A stretch of 64,000 nt of DNA, taken from positions 113,737,436 through 113,801,435 of the forward strand of contig CM041292.1 of the NCBI GenBank assembly GCA_023052935.1, read 5' to 3'. Made by a program: the position numbers and the translations under genes. The notes under the pieces were generated by a model. That model had not been told where the DNA came from and made no database searches. It saw only the letters and a program-made list of their open reading frames with translations. Positions 24,401-39,600 of this stretch are shown piece after piece (positions within the stretch are counted from its first letter, which is position 1; each line of letters begins with the position of its first letter). The DNA comes from Piezodorus guildinii (Eukaryota > Arthropoda > Insecta > Hemiptera > Pentatomidae).

Positions 24401-27400
24401 TTTGCAAACTGATTGGAAGAATATACCTTGTAGGATACTACAGAGTGGCAACACATCACCATAACATCCCTCATTACAAATAACATATGTTCATAACTAT
24501 ATAGGCTTATAATATCTGAGTATCAATTTGTACAACTTCTTTTATTACATATTAACTTTTCTAAAATCTTGTGCTTTCCAATGGTATATTATACATCTAT
24601 ACTACAACTCATATTTCAAGAATGATTTCTGATGATTTAATTCAATTTCCCCTAAAGAAGAACATAATTGCAATGTATTTCACTATATAATGCCCTAGTT
24701 AGGAACAAGATCTAACTCCTTGAGATACCAGGGATATGGTAACTTGTTCAGAAGGATTGATGAAGATTTGGTGCTAGCCATGCACTCTGATCTTTAGGTC
24801 AAGAAATATTCTGACACACTTTACTGTGTAGGGATTACTAGACTGGCCCAAACAGACCGTGCAATGGAGCCAATTGTTATACAGAGGGGTCCATGATGGA
24901 ATTAGGTTCAGGATATTATGACGGCCATTGCAAACAATCCAATAATTACTCTCTATGAGATAGCTGTGAAGTTAAGAGCCTGCAAATTTACCATTTTTGA
25001 TCATTTAAAGAAGGCCGGGTATGTCTGTTGTTATGACGTTTGGGTTCCCCTTGAGTTTTGTGAAAGGAACCTTATTCAAAGGATTTTGTGTTGTGATTTG
25101 CTGCTGAAAAAAAAAAAAAAATGTGGAGGATCTATTTTTGAAACAAGCTGTTACTGGTGACATATGGATTCTCTACATCAACACCAGCCAACAAAAATTG
25201 AGATTACCTGGAATGACGCCGCTTGCAACACCAAAGGCTGACTTGCATCCAAGAAAGGTGATCCTCAGTATTTGGTGGGATTGGAAGGGACCCATACATT
25301 TTGAGCTCCTTCCACAAAACAAAACTATAAATACGGACTTTTACGGCAGAGTGCTATTCCACCAAGACAACGCTAGGCCCTATGTGTCTTTAAGGACTCG
25401 GCAAAAGTTATTAAACTTCAGATGGGAGGTTTTACCTCACCCGCTGTACTCTCCTCACATTACTCCTTCGGATTTCCATCTTTTCCTTCCCTCGAAAATT
25501 TTCTACAAAGGAAATCCTACTCTTCAGAAGACCTTTTATTGTTCTTCAGGAGTAAGGTCAGTGATTTTTGGAAAAAAGGGATAATGGACCTTCTAAGCCG
25601 TTGAGAAAGGGTAATCGCTAACTGTGGCAACTATTTTGTAGATTAAATTAAATAAATATATTTTAAGCTGTTCATCAATTTTAATTTTTGTCCAAATTTC
25701 TCGACGAACTTTCCGGACAACCCAATATATATATATATATATACACAGAATTTTAAATAATTAATCCATTGCCTGTACCTTCCTCAGGGTTGGTCTTAGG
25801 AGCTATTTGAGCTAGAGCCTTAGTGATAGTTGGAATGGCTTGGTCAAAGGCTTGATTCATCATTAATGTGAGAAGAGTATTCCAAAGGCAAGGTCTGAGG
25901 TTGTCCACAGTACTGCTAAGAAGATTTATAGTAGCAGTGCAGATGTTACTCAATTCAATGAAGTCTGGAATCTGTAACTAATTCCAAGATACACTATAAG
26001 TGTGAAGAATGACTGATATTAATATAATGAATAATAAAAACATAATTAATGATTGTATACAACATTGTTATAAATAATTCTACTTACTTTCAATGGAACA
26101 TTATCGTTATAGAAAACAGTATAACTGTTGTTCTGTATTCCTATTATTGCATTGCTTGTAGAAATTTTGATTGTCCTTATTTTTAATATAAATTTTCAAA
26201 GAAGGGCTATCGCCAAGTTCAGCAATATTAAAAACTCCATATAATAAGTTATATAGGATACTATTTTGTAGTTGAGACTCAGTTCGTTTTCAAAATCTAA
26301 TATATTAAACATTACTGCCTTATTGTTGCACCCATCTTATCAACCTACTTGATGCCAAACCAAATAACTCTTGAACCGGTAGAGTCTCAGCCATTAAATT
26401 TGATCCAACATTAGTTATTACATAGATGTGTAACCTGTGTTAGTTTCATAATTTTTCACTCAGTTACTTTATATAAGATATTTTAAGATGTATATCTGTA
26501 AGAGATATTTCCGTGTAAACTTTGTGAAAAACAAGTTTTTGCCATTTTTGAAAATTCATAAACAAAAAAGGACTATATTCTTATAGACTTTTAGATGTTA
26601 TAGACTTAACTCCATAAAAGCCTCATTTTTTATTAATTTTAAAGAATTTTTTTAACCATTTTCTTTACCTGTAAGATAATGAGATGTATGAACAAAAGTT
26701 ATTAAGCATATCCTTATCTTATTGTTAGTTTTTGTTTTGACTCGATATCTGCAAAATTACCAGAATTAGGGAGATTTTCCCAAAATATGTTTTCAGTCGG
26801 GAAGCTGACATAAAACGGCTGTATCACTAAAAGTATTTGCCAAACAAAAAATATTTCCACGGTTTTATTCATGAAAGGATAGAGAATAACTGGTAACAAA
26901 ATCATTAAAATAAAAATGTTGAACAGTAAAATTAATGGAAATTGGATGATTTCAAGAGGATTGACTCATATACAATGTTGTATGAGGTAATGGAGAGTGA
27001 TGAAAAGCAGATAAAACCATATGACTGTTTGCAGATAATAATTTCAACTAATAGATTGTAATTCTTTAACCTTTTTTTAACTCCAACTTCATTTAAAAGT
27101 TCTTGAACTGATTTTAATAACTGAGGTAAGTGAAAGTTGGATGCATCAGATTTTTTTGATCTATGGAAAAATCATTGCAAGCTGTGGCAGTAGTCATATT
27201 AGTGCCTCATAGAGATGTATTTTAGTATTAAAGCATAAAAATCTAATTTTTATAAATTTTGAGAGGTTGAGAGATCCACTAGTAGCCAAAATTCTTCTAA
27301 TTTTAAGAATAAGTCAACCTATGATCTGTATCTTGATAGTTAAAAGATTCAACAATTTGGAACTTGTTTGTTTTTATTTCTAGGAATGATTATAGAGACT

Positions 27401-30400
27401 TCCTGATATTAGCACTCATGTATTATATCTTCTGTTCATTGATAATGAATCCAAGCTTGTTTGCTGTTAATGTATCAAATATAGACTACTGCATCATCTG
27501 TCATACATAAATAACAGACATTACTGAAGTTTGGCTCTCCTACCAAAATAAAATAAATGAATAGAGAATGATTCTACGATTATTGTTGAAGAAAATCAGT
27601 GATGACTCAGCACTTCTCTAAACAGTTAGTGCTAATCATGTTAATAATGATACAGAAACATGCATATAAATAAGAATAGTTAATATGTCCATGTATGTGC
27701 AAAAAGGAAATATTTCAAAGCCTATACTGGGAGAGTCCAGATGGGACTGCCTCGCAGGACATATTTTGCAGTAATTACAATTATATCATCTAAGCAGATA
27801 AGGCATTCGTTACTACAAATGTCTTCAAGCATAAAACCCATTAGTCTCTGAAATGTAGTTGGTGCCCCAAATAAACCAGATGCCATTTGGAGATAACGTC
27901 CATTCATCATGCTGAAGGCATTTTTCTCAATATCCTCTACTCTCCTCATATTGAAATATGGTGTTAACCACTATTTCAATCAGAGCTGTGAAATACTTTT
28001 ACTTTTTTAAGGGATCTAAGGTCTCATTTATTTATGTTTGAAATTAGGTAAGCTCCTACCTTCATAGTTGAGTTCAAAACACGAAAGTCAGTAAAAAGGA
28101 ATATTTTTTAATATAAAAATTATTAAACATGAAGATTATGTATTTATTGATAAAATTAAAATGAGAACAATTCTCTTCTAAAACAATTTACTTGTAATCA
28201 CAATTTCTATTATACCATAGACTTCAAAACGTTAAAATGATAAAATTGTGATAATATATGAATGGTTTTAAGAAGAGAATTGTCCTAATTTTAATTTTGT
28301 AAAAAGGAATATTTTTCTTTTTCACTAAGCCCAAAAGCGCTGACAAAAGACTGATCCTTTTTGGGCTGATGGCAAGCGATTGGTTTGGCTTCATCTATAA
28401 TGATGTTCCACCATTCTGTTACATTTCAGTTTTTCACTATTAGCAAGGAAGGCATTGAGCTGAGACCTAGAACTCCTAAATTACTATCCTTCTTCAAGGC
28501 AATCACTAAGACAGAGATTTCATATTGGCGAAGAGCAGTTTTAAAACATGCTATTTAGTATGAGAATCTTGGTTGTTCCTGGTTATGTCCGACCCTGAAT
28601 GCACTCACCAATCCTTATGTTCAGCTTTTTACAAGCTCTGCAGACTTTCCCAACATTGCTACACCTGAAAAATCACATCACCTCCTGTCCACAAATCTAG
28701 CATTACAAGTTGCACAATCCTGCATCCAATGGCCAATTTCTAAATATTAGAGATTTGTGGTTTTGGGTACAGTAAGGAATTTATCAGAACCTTCACAAGA
28801 TGTCCATTGAAATGAACGGGATTGGTAAGGACATTCCATATTTATGTTCTTCTTCCCATCCCAATAATGGGTAAGTAAGGCAGCCTTTTCAATATTTCCA
28901 TTTTACCTTCAACAATGATCTTATGTCAGCAAGCAAGTATCTCCTCCTTCCAAATCGCTTTATAAAGCATCCCTCTTCACTGTCTTCCAGTCTGTCCCAT
29001 CCTAATTTATAGCCTGTATATTCACGGATATCTCTATGCAGCTCCTTTAAATTTAGAAATTTGCAAATCTTTTCTGTCTGCATCTTGCCAGTCAAACCTA
29101 ACAGCCATCCACTCAAAACACTTGAGGACGCCCACTCTACATCGCCAGATTAGGTGCATTTTGTAGTCCACTTCGATATTTCCTTAAAACATAACCATTC
29201 TTAAGGGAGGCTGGTCTGTCTTGTATTGAAACCAACAAGTTTAAGAAATTTGACTTAAATTTTTGTCACTTGATCTAAAACTGCCTTTTAGACTCTTCAA
29301 CTTCCAATTTATGATCATTTATTGTTCCTTCCAGGAATCCATGAAACCTCAGTAGATAATAGAAGTCTTGTATCCCACATCTGACACTTAAATGTAAGAG
29401 ATTTTGGGGCCAAATAAACCTAAATAACCAAATTAACTATTGAAAAAAATAATAGTATTTCACAATTAAAACAGAATGCAATATATGTATAGAAATGTTC
29501 ATCACTACATTGAGCACAATAATAAACAGGCATCACTCACTGCATACAACAGAAACCTTGAGCTGTCTTATCAGTGCCAACATAATCTGCTCATCTTCCA
29601 ACTCCGATATTAGGCAATAATTGTATTCTTCGTACTTATATTCAATCATCAGTTATAGATTAACTGAATACTACTACTGTTGAACTAAACTCTAAATCAA
29701 GAAATAATATATTGAGTAAACGACTTACGGGAGTAATAATCTAGAAATTTATCGCCCTAAAACCCCTCACCTACCTACCTACTAATCTCTAAAAATTATT
29801 TTAAAAAAAATAGTAATAGAATATTTGATAGACAAATTAACTAAAAAAAAAAGAGAACTTCTTCATTGAAGATGCAGTGAAGATATTTGAAGATTTATCC
29901 ATCCAAAGGAAGGGACATGGCTGGCTTTTCCACCAACCATATCCTTTCCTTCCAACCTCAGACTGCATCCTTTCCTAACTCTTGGAATATAGAATCAAAA
30001 TGAAAGGAACATGGAGAAACCTATGAACAAAGTAAGAAGTTGGATGCTCAAGAAAAATGTGGCAAAAAAGGAGCCCACTTCTGACTTGAATTGAGAATGG
30101 TTGAAAGATTATTAATTCAATACTCACTGAAGAGGTTTGTGAAAGAACTGAATTTTTGACTAGAAATTCAATGAAGGCTTCATTAGAATTACCAACATGG
30201 TAAGGACCTTCAGATTGGCTACGCTTACAAAACAGTGCAACAATTGCTTTCACTAATGCTTTCTTGACCTGAAATAAAAACAAAATAAAATGTTTATGAG
30301 CAAAAATGAATATATAAATATAGAATGAACCTCATCAAGTTTATTAAAGAGTTACATTATTTCAAAATTCATAAGAGCAATACTACTACTACAGTACTAC

Positions 30401-30529
30401 TTGAACTAAAGTGAACTCTCTCTTTTATTTTATTTATTTATTTTATTATATATATATTTATATTATATATATTTATATATATATTATAAAATATTATTAT
30501 TATTATATATATATATATATATATATATT

Positions 30530-30575
<46 letters not shown>

Positions 30576-33500
30576 CACACATACATTTGTATATAAAAAA
30601 GAACACCATTTAACCTCGTTTAGTACAACTTATTACCCTTTGATGCAGTAGTTTATAGTATTAGGGATAAAATTTCAAAATATTAAGTACAAATGAAATA
30701 AGTTACTTGCTTTAACAGAGGAATCTAACAAGAGTACAGTCATAGCAGGTATAATCTCGTGAAGCCTATTTTCAAGTATTTTGTCACTTCCAGATATTAA
30801 GTGGCAGTCACTATCAAACACTCTATTTTTTCTTTCTCATTGCCAAGTTTCATTTGCTTCAAGATAAGGTCTGTTAGCCGTTCGGTAAAGTGTTTCCCTA
30901 AAATATAAACAAATACTATCTAATAATCAATTTATAAAGAATTATGAATATATTAGAAAACAATACAAAACTACATCAGAAGTTACATTTTTTTTTCCGA
31001 GATAAGGCAGGAAACCTTTCTCTTCAATAAGGTATAAGTAATGGAGAGATCATACTTCAGGACCACCTGCGGATTTGAACACGTGACCTTTGGCATGGGA
31101 GGCTGTTACGCTAGCCACCCAGCTACAAGTGATCCCATATATATAATATATATAATAGAATAGAAATTGATTTTTATTCTGGGACTGTGTCCCTTAAGAA
31201 TAACATATTTGCACAGTTTATAATGTACAACATGTCTGGCCAACAGACAAAATGAACATAAATCAACTAATGTTTACAATTATGGGTGAATATAAACATA
31301 AAATATAAAAATTAAAATAAAAAATAAAAACAATCCTCAGAAAATAGTTGTGTGGACAAAATGAAAAATAAATGAGTTTAAAAATATAATAAAAACAAGA
31401 ACAATAAATATTTACATTGTATTGTTACTTGGTCTTTTAATAATAACATGAGCTTTGAAATAATAAAGGAACTTTAACTGGGCAAGAATTAATGAAAAAT
31501 AAACCAATTAAACATAAATAAAAATAATATAAATACAATGACACGAAACGAAGTCTTCTAATCACATAACAGACATAATAATCACAATATAAACAATTTA
31601 AAAAGAAAAGGAAAAAAAAAACTGTAACAATTGTGACAAAGAAGTCTTCCAGATAAAATAGATAGATACTTGTCGAAAAAATAAAAATATTGAATACAAT
31701 TCTACTAACATTTTTACATTGTCAAGCAGCGTTATTTTGGGATGCTAGAAGGGACTGGAAGAGAAGGTGTTTGAATGTGGAGAGGGATGGAGCATGACGG
31801 ATGTTTGATGGGAGGGAATTCCAGAGACTAGTAGAATGGGCCAGAAAGGAGCATTCATATTTTTTTGTTCTGTGGGAAGGGATATAAAGGTTGGACATAC
31901 GGGATCTAGTCTCTAGTGGATGAATTGAGGGTTTGAACTGTATGAGATTGTAGATATAGGAAGGATGTTGGGAGTTGATGGTTTGGTTTAGGAAAGATCC
32001 AAGGAAGTATTGCCTACGGGTGTGGGGAAAAAGCCAATCTGATTCAGTAAAAAGATGTGATACATGAGACCGCCTCGACGTGCCATAAACAAATCTTAAA
32101 GAACAGTTCATGATTTGCTTCAACCTCTTCTCTAGCATCATCGAGAGACCACCATATACCGCACATCCATAATCAAATTGAGGGAAAATTAAAGAGAATA
32201 CAAGGAGCTTACGGGTGGACTGTGGGAGAACATAACGGGAACGATGGAATAATTTGAGAATGCTCATTGACCTTCGGGAAATTTGGGCTACATGTGGTTT
32301 CCAGGATAAGGTTTGGTCAAAATGGATGCCAAAATTGTTTACAAAGGAGCTGAAAGAGAAAGGATGGTCATTTAGTAATAGGGTAGGAAGAGAAGGAATA
32401 GATGTGAGGAGGGAATCGGATCCAATAATGATAGCTTGAGTTTTCGCAGCGTTTAACCTTAATTCATTCTGATTTGCCCAATGACAGATCCTGCCCAGGT
32501 CTTCTTGAATACTAATAAACGCCGCTGATAACTCAGTAGAAGGAAAGGTTAGATAAATCTGAAAGTCATCAGCATATAGGTGGTAGGAGCAGTGATGGAT
32601 TGAATTGGGAAGATCGTTAAATAAAGGCATTGAAACGGATAGGAGAAATACTTGAACCCTGGGCCACCCCTGAGGAAAGGTAAGAAAAGAAGATAAAGGT
32701 TGGTTAGGAATGTGGACTGCTTGGGTTCAGTCAGAAAGAAATGACTGGAGCCAAAGAATAGAGCTGTAAGAGAAGGAAAGAGATTTTAGTTTGGAGTAAA
32801 AAATAGAATGGTTCAGAGAATCAAACACTTTAGAAAAGTCAAGGAGTGTAGTACTGTTAGCTGTTTGTTGTCCATTGCAGTGTGTATGTCATTGGTGATT
32901 TTAGCTGGATGGAACTGAGGGATGCTGGGAAGAAGGTGATGACGAATTGCAAGAGGACGCAGATCGAAAGTAGGAATTTAATTCTTCAGGTGATACTAGA
33001 ATATCTGAAGTGGTAGTGGATTTATATATATATTATATTTAGACATATACAACTTAAAAGCTAAATAAAGTTAAAAGTAAACTAGGAAAATTATATGGCA
33101 TACCAATGTGGTCATAACAGCGAAGCACTTCACTATGTTGTTTTACAGTGTGAGGAAGTGAATAGTCAGGTGGTACAATTACCTGAAATATTTACATTTA
33201 GTGTGTAAATATAATATTAACTATTATGCCTGAAAATTTCCATCTCAAAGGATTGTGGATACAATCAAGCAATACAAGTTTAGAAAAAATATAAAGATAA
33301 ATCAAATCAGACAGTAGACTGCCAATTACCATGTTGCCAAGGCTATGCAAAACTTGATCAAGAACAGGTATGATTGCTGATGGGGGTGCAGTGCTGAGAA
33401 CAGTGGCTAGACAGGAGGTTATTAAATGGTGCTGTATGCAGGGTCGACGATATGCATTAAGAAGGCAGGTCACAGCACGAGATGTTGCCAGAGCAGCCTT

Positions 33501-33589
33501 CTCCTCAGGCAAGAGGTTGAATAAAGGCCCAAGGCAACATATTGCACTTTCTGTCACCTACAATATAAAAAATTAGATACATCGATATG

Positions 33590-33658
<69 letters not shown>

Positions 33659-36600
33659 GCTGAACTGATTTAACAACATAAAAAAAAAATTATGTAAGAT
33701 AATTAATAGCAGTAAGTCAGAGGGCTCATCTGTGGCATATTGGCTAGCATATGAGTAGCAGCCTTCTATACCCAAGGTCACGGGTTTAAACCTGCAGATA
33801 GCACTAGGATTTTTAAAGGGTGATAAAAATCCTTAGTTAAGCGGCCCTTCAGAGGGTGACATAAAAGTAGTTTAATACCCCTATCCTAATTAAACCTGGA
33901 TAGGCAATAGTTGGGACTCCCACTGTAGCATAAAGTGGTGTTGAATGAATAAACAAATAAATAGTAAGGCAGAATCCTCGAAAGTTTGTAGTGACAATAC
34001 TGATATAATATAATATTAATAATATTCAACTAGTACCAATTATGAACTAATATCAAACTTTCTATTAAGTTTGGGCCACATCAGACCTCCCAAAATTTAG
34101 GGGTATTAAGGAAAGCCAAAAGTCATAAATGGAACTGGCTAACATTTACTTTAGCCTATTTTCTTCAGATATGAAACTCTCTTACTTAAAAGTTTGAATT
34201 AAATTGGAACAGTAGTTTACGAGATATAGCTGTATTAAGACTATGTTTGTGTCTGTGTGACCAATATTAGAATTTGATAAAGCACCTTCTAGGCACTAAA
34301 TGACAAAATCCCTAAAATTTCTTGGAGATCACATGATCAGGACATTACATATTTTAAATACAGACCAATGCCTATTGCAGGTCTTTTTTTTTCTTTTTGC
34401 TGATTAGCCAGGCAAATCAACAAAATGTGTTCTCTGATGTCTAAAACATACAAGATGGGTGGACATTTTTATTTTAATGAAAGAAATTTATTAGAAGGAA
34501 GAAAAAAAAAATGTATCAAGTAAATAGGCATTATCTCAAATTTCAAGACGATATAAAAAGAAAGCTATCTAAAGTGGAATTATATTAGCCTCCATAAAAC
34601 CTCTTATCAAGTGTGACAAAATTTCTTTGAAACTATAATTACAGGAAGTGGAAGGAGCTCTGGTTCTACTAAAGTGGTAGAAGCATTATTTTTAATGAAA
34701 TCCTTGAAAAAACAGAATCACCTAAGAATTGTAAAATAACTAGAGGTTACAGCTATAGTCTTAATTTTCATTTTAAATTATGACTCAAAGCTACTCCTTT
34801 TTGGACTTTATCCTTACCTTAACTTCTTTAGCTTGAACCCATGAATTTGCAATGACATTGTAGGCTGAAATAATTTCTTCCGAGAATGTCTGAGCAGTAA
34901 CAGCAGGATCTCTTTCAGCTTCAGATATTGAAAGATACTCTTCCAAAGATTCACAAAACTTTCCAATTACTGAAAACGATTCCAATCTTAGAATGATCAT
35001 GTAACCAAGTAAAATTGGCATTAACTAAAGCACACATAAAAAAATTACGGCCTCTGAGCATCACCACTATGGCATGATATGCAGGCTAATTAGTCAATAC
35101 ATTAACGAGTTGAAAAAGTTAGGTAGTTTCTTCTTTGTATTGTGCATAAACTAATACAACTAATATAAAGTTAACATATTTTAAAATATTGTGGAAGTTA
35201 AGTTAAAGTGAAAAAATATTGAAATTTCAATTTGTTTGGCTATAAATTTTCTTATAATTGTTACATACATACAGACAGAAAGCATTTAAACCCAATTAAT
35301 CATATGAAAGATTACATAAAAATAATAACTAAAATAAAAAATTAATCATGATGGAGTTTAGTTGACCGATGAGAATATAAGATGAGGAAGATGGTTGAGG
35401 GGTATGGTCATCAAAAAAACACACATTAACTGGTAGTACTTATATTAATTGTGTGCCAACATTTCGGCCTACATCGTGGGTCTTCTTCAGGGCTAAGAGA
35501 AACAAGATAACAATCAATGTAATTAGAAAATTATTACTACGCAGATGATCTCCAAATTTCGGAAGATTACTATTACAAAATGTATTACCCCCACAGAGGT
35601 GAGCAATGATGTGGAAACTCAGTTTATGCTTGACATGGCTCAGTAATGTCCTGATGATGGCTCACAAGTTTGAGCCAAAATGTTGGCAAAATTAAAATAT
35701 TAAAAACGATTGACTCCCGATTATTTCTAACTGCAAACATACACATTAAGAAAATATATTTTAACTTTCACTTACTTTACTGGCCAGAAGTGATATACAA
35801 CACATTACTAGAGTAAGCAAATACAGAATAATGAAGATATAAATAGTAACCATGTATTTCTGAACCCAAACTAAATTATTTGTTAAGTTTAAATAGATAA
35901 TCTATACATAACTAATTACCAAATGCTAAAGCAATACGAAGCTGTTCATTCCTTGTTGAAGGCATCATTGGTATCATAATATTGAAGGCTACCTTGATTA
36001 TTGGCACACACTGCGCTACATTGGCACAAGACAGGTGACCTAAAGTCATCAAGAGGTGTGGATTAGGGTCACAGCCAGGCTGAATCTTGGGGATAAGTGC
36101 ACTCAGAACCTGTAGTAAACAATTTTTTAAGTAACTAAAAATTATTAAATAAAATTTCTAAATTACATTTATAGTCAAAATTGTAACAATTTTGAAAATG
36201 ACAGCAGAGGACTTAGTTAAAGAATAAAATAAAACAAAGAATAAATTATGTAGAGCCTAAAACTATGAGTCAAATCTAAAAGATTTAAAATATAAAGCAT
36301 GAAACAATAGTTTTAGGTGGGATCACTTGTAGCTGGGTGGCTAGCGTAACAGCCTCCCATGCCAAAGGTCACGGGTTCAAACCCCCAGGTGGTCCTAGGA
36401 TTTTTTTAATGGGAGTAAAAAATCCTTAGTTACGCCGTCCTTCGGAGGGGACGTTAAAAGGTGGTCCCGAGCCTGTGCGATGTCAGGTACTCGTTAAAGA
36501 TCCCTATCCTAATAAAACCTGGATAGGCAAAATTTAGGACTCCCACTGTAGCATCGTCCGATTAGCCATAGTTGCATAAAAGTGACGTAAAACGAATAAA

Positions 36601-39600
36601 CAACAATAGTTTTAGGTTAATTCTATGACATTCATTAGATATATCATTTCTACGAAAAACATTTATTTTCACTGAATGAAGGAATATTTTTCACAATTTA
36701 CAATATCACAATTTTTCACGTTTCTTTCTACCAGTTTTTGGCCAGGAATTATATTTAAAAGATAAACCAAAACGAGCAATACATTCTTATATTTTCAGAT
36801 ATTTAGTTGCTGGGATAAGTTAGGAATGTTAAAACATATTCCAAATTAATCTAACTCAGCAACGGTCAGAAGATAAGCAACAGGCAGAAGTAAACTGAAA
36901 ATAAAATTAGACTACGTTATTTGAGTATTGATTAAAGTAGAAAGTTCGCCAATGCTTTTAGTGGCATATAATAAGATTGTCTAGAAAAAATGAAATCCAG
37001 GAGGAAATAAAGTCCTGGTTAAAGGTGGGAAATGCGTGTTATTATTCAGTTGCTAAATTACTTAGCTCGTGGCTTCTGTCTAAAAACTTAAAGGTTAGAA
37101 TTTATAAAGCTATTATTCTTCCGACGGTTCTTTACGGATGTGAAACGTGGCCGCTTACTTTGAAGGATGAACAACGGCTTAAGGTTTTCGAAAATAAGGT
37201 ACTGCGTAAAATATTTGGTCTGAAGAGAGATGAGGTCACTGGGGAGTTTAGAAGGTTGCACAACGCGGAATTGCAGAGTTTGTACCCTGTGAATATAATT
37301 GAGTTGATAGCATCGCGGAGACTCAAATGGGCGCGTAAAGTTGTTGGGCTTGGTGAGAAACGGATTCCGAGAAAGTTGGTATTCGCTGAACCGACTGGTA
37401 GGTGTCCGAAAGGTAGGCCGAAGCGTCGATGGGATGACTGCATTAAGGCTGATCTAGGGGGCTTGGGCTTGACCGGCGAACATTGGGCGAGTCTGCGCAG
37501 GCAAAGTTTAGTGGTATCGGCATCGAACCTTCGGGTTCGGTAAGCCTATTATTATTATTATTGTGGATGTAATTAGTTAGGGAATTACTGGAAAGAATTA
37601 ATCCAGGTGGCGGTCATTAAATGAAACAACTAAATAGTTTCAACTATTTATAGTTGAAACTAATTAGTTGTTTCATTTAATGACCGCCACCCGGACTAAT
37701 TCCTTCCAGTTATTATTATTAATATGATTGTCTATTACAGTTATTAAAGGATTCAGAAAAATAATAATTTAGTGTCATTTGTTTTTATATAACATGTCTG
37801 GTTAAAAAACTGCAGGATACAATATTATTTTATTTTTGATAGACTATTTAATGTTTTTTTAATGGGAAAGTTGGTATGTGAAGTACGCTTTTTGTTATGA
37901 TAAAATAGTTACCACTGATATTATTTTAATTCATATCCTACACAGTTGTACAAATACTGTATTCTTCTTCTATATTGGTTATCAGATATGTCTTTTGCTT
38001 TGAATAATTTTATTAGGGTAGGGCCTATTAAAAAATAAAATATGTTCATCCAGGCATAAACTAACTCTCTCCCTCTAATGTAATGTAAACTTACACCTGG
38101 TATGCTTTTTGGTGCAGTCTTAGAAGAAGAGAGTTTAAAATAAAAGCTTCCTTATAAGTGTGTTAACCTCATTACGGCAAAAATATTTTGATTCATGTCC
38201 TTTAATAGGGATTCAGTCAAAAATTATATAAATAGTCCATTTTGAGATTTATCAGAGTTGCCGAATATGACTTTAGTTTTAGATTCTTTTAACAAATATG
38301 GAATAGTAAAAAAAAAAAAGCCATTTAAATAGTTTTAACAAGGTATAAATAACTTTTTTAAATGTTCTTTTCATAGGTAATTCATTGTTTTCATTATTAC
38401 TTCCATACTACTATAATAATTTCACTGGAGTATGCTTCTTTAAAATATGTTTTTTATTTAACCTATTGACTATGATGAATAGATCCATTATATATAGTCA
38501 TAGATAGCTATAGTGCCAAGGCCTTTTATGTCTTAAAAGTTCACTTATTTGTGAACCTACATAGAGGAACATACTTGCAGAACTTGGTAGTTTAAAGAGT
38601 GCAGTTATTATTTTTTATTTTAAGAAACAGCATAAACTGAGGTCACTCAATAAATACAAATAGAATTTGACAGACTAATTCATTTAACAAAAATCTGGTG
38701 CGGGCAACACACGACTTTCACTTACCTCCATTTTTAAAATCAATAAAAGATTTTTCAAATACAGTTAGAGATAAAAATACGTGAAACTATTAAAGAATTA
38801 ATTAAATTAATTTTCTATAGAAACATGTGTTTCATTAAAAAATCTATTATATTATTATCTAAAAGAATCAGTTAGTTTTATCGGCTTTTTATCGCTCTCT
38901 ATTAACTTTTAGAAGCTTGTGTATAAGATTATATTTTTTCTAAAATCTTTAGCTTTCCAACGGTATATCATGCATGTATATTACTGCTCTTATGTTCAAA
39001 AACGAAAAATTGCATTAAAAAAATATTTTTTCTGTTTTCTCCTTTAGTTGGTTATCGAATTTATTCAATTTATATATTTACCTGTTTTTTTATTAGCGTT
39101 AACAAGATAATATAGTTATTTTTATTGAATCTACAAATTTATATGTACTTTAGGGGAAGAAAATTTAAAATATCGGCATTTAAGCCCTGTCAGACCATTT
39201 TAATCAGAATAAAACCTACTAATAAAGCCCATTAAATTATACATCGATATAGTGAGTTTAATCAAAATTATAAGAACCGTTTTCGAGAAAATCGAAAAAA
39301 GGTGCAAAATGCATGGTGTAAAGTGCCTCTTCTGGTGAGCTCATTTTGATGAAAAATGTTTTGTCACGTCTCGGGCGTATAATTGTCTTAAATATGAAAT
39401 TTCAGTTTTATAGGACTTACCGTTTCCGCCCGGGAGTTACCACAGACACACACACACACAGACCTTTTTGCGGGACTTGGTTATTTGGACTCAGGAGACC
39501 CTAAAACGTGTATTTCCGTTGAAAACTGGAATTCAAAAATTTTCACGATCGCAATACTTCCCCTTACTATATATAGTAAGTGAAAGTAAAAAGTCAAAGC

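Noticed and set aside
30411..30596. Tyr/Ile-rich frames in TA tracts (also 61,926-62,237)
   Set aside because: Translations of (TA)n microsatellite.
36319..36395. tRNA gene
   Set aside because: The tRNA-like head belongs to a repeated SINE with target duplication.
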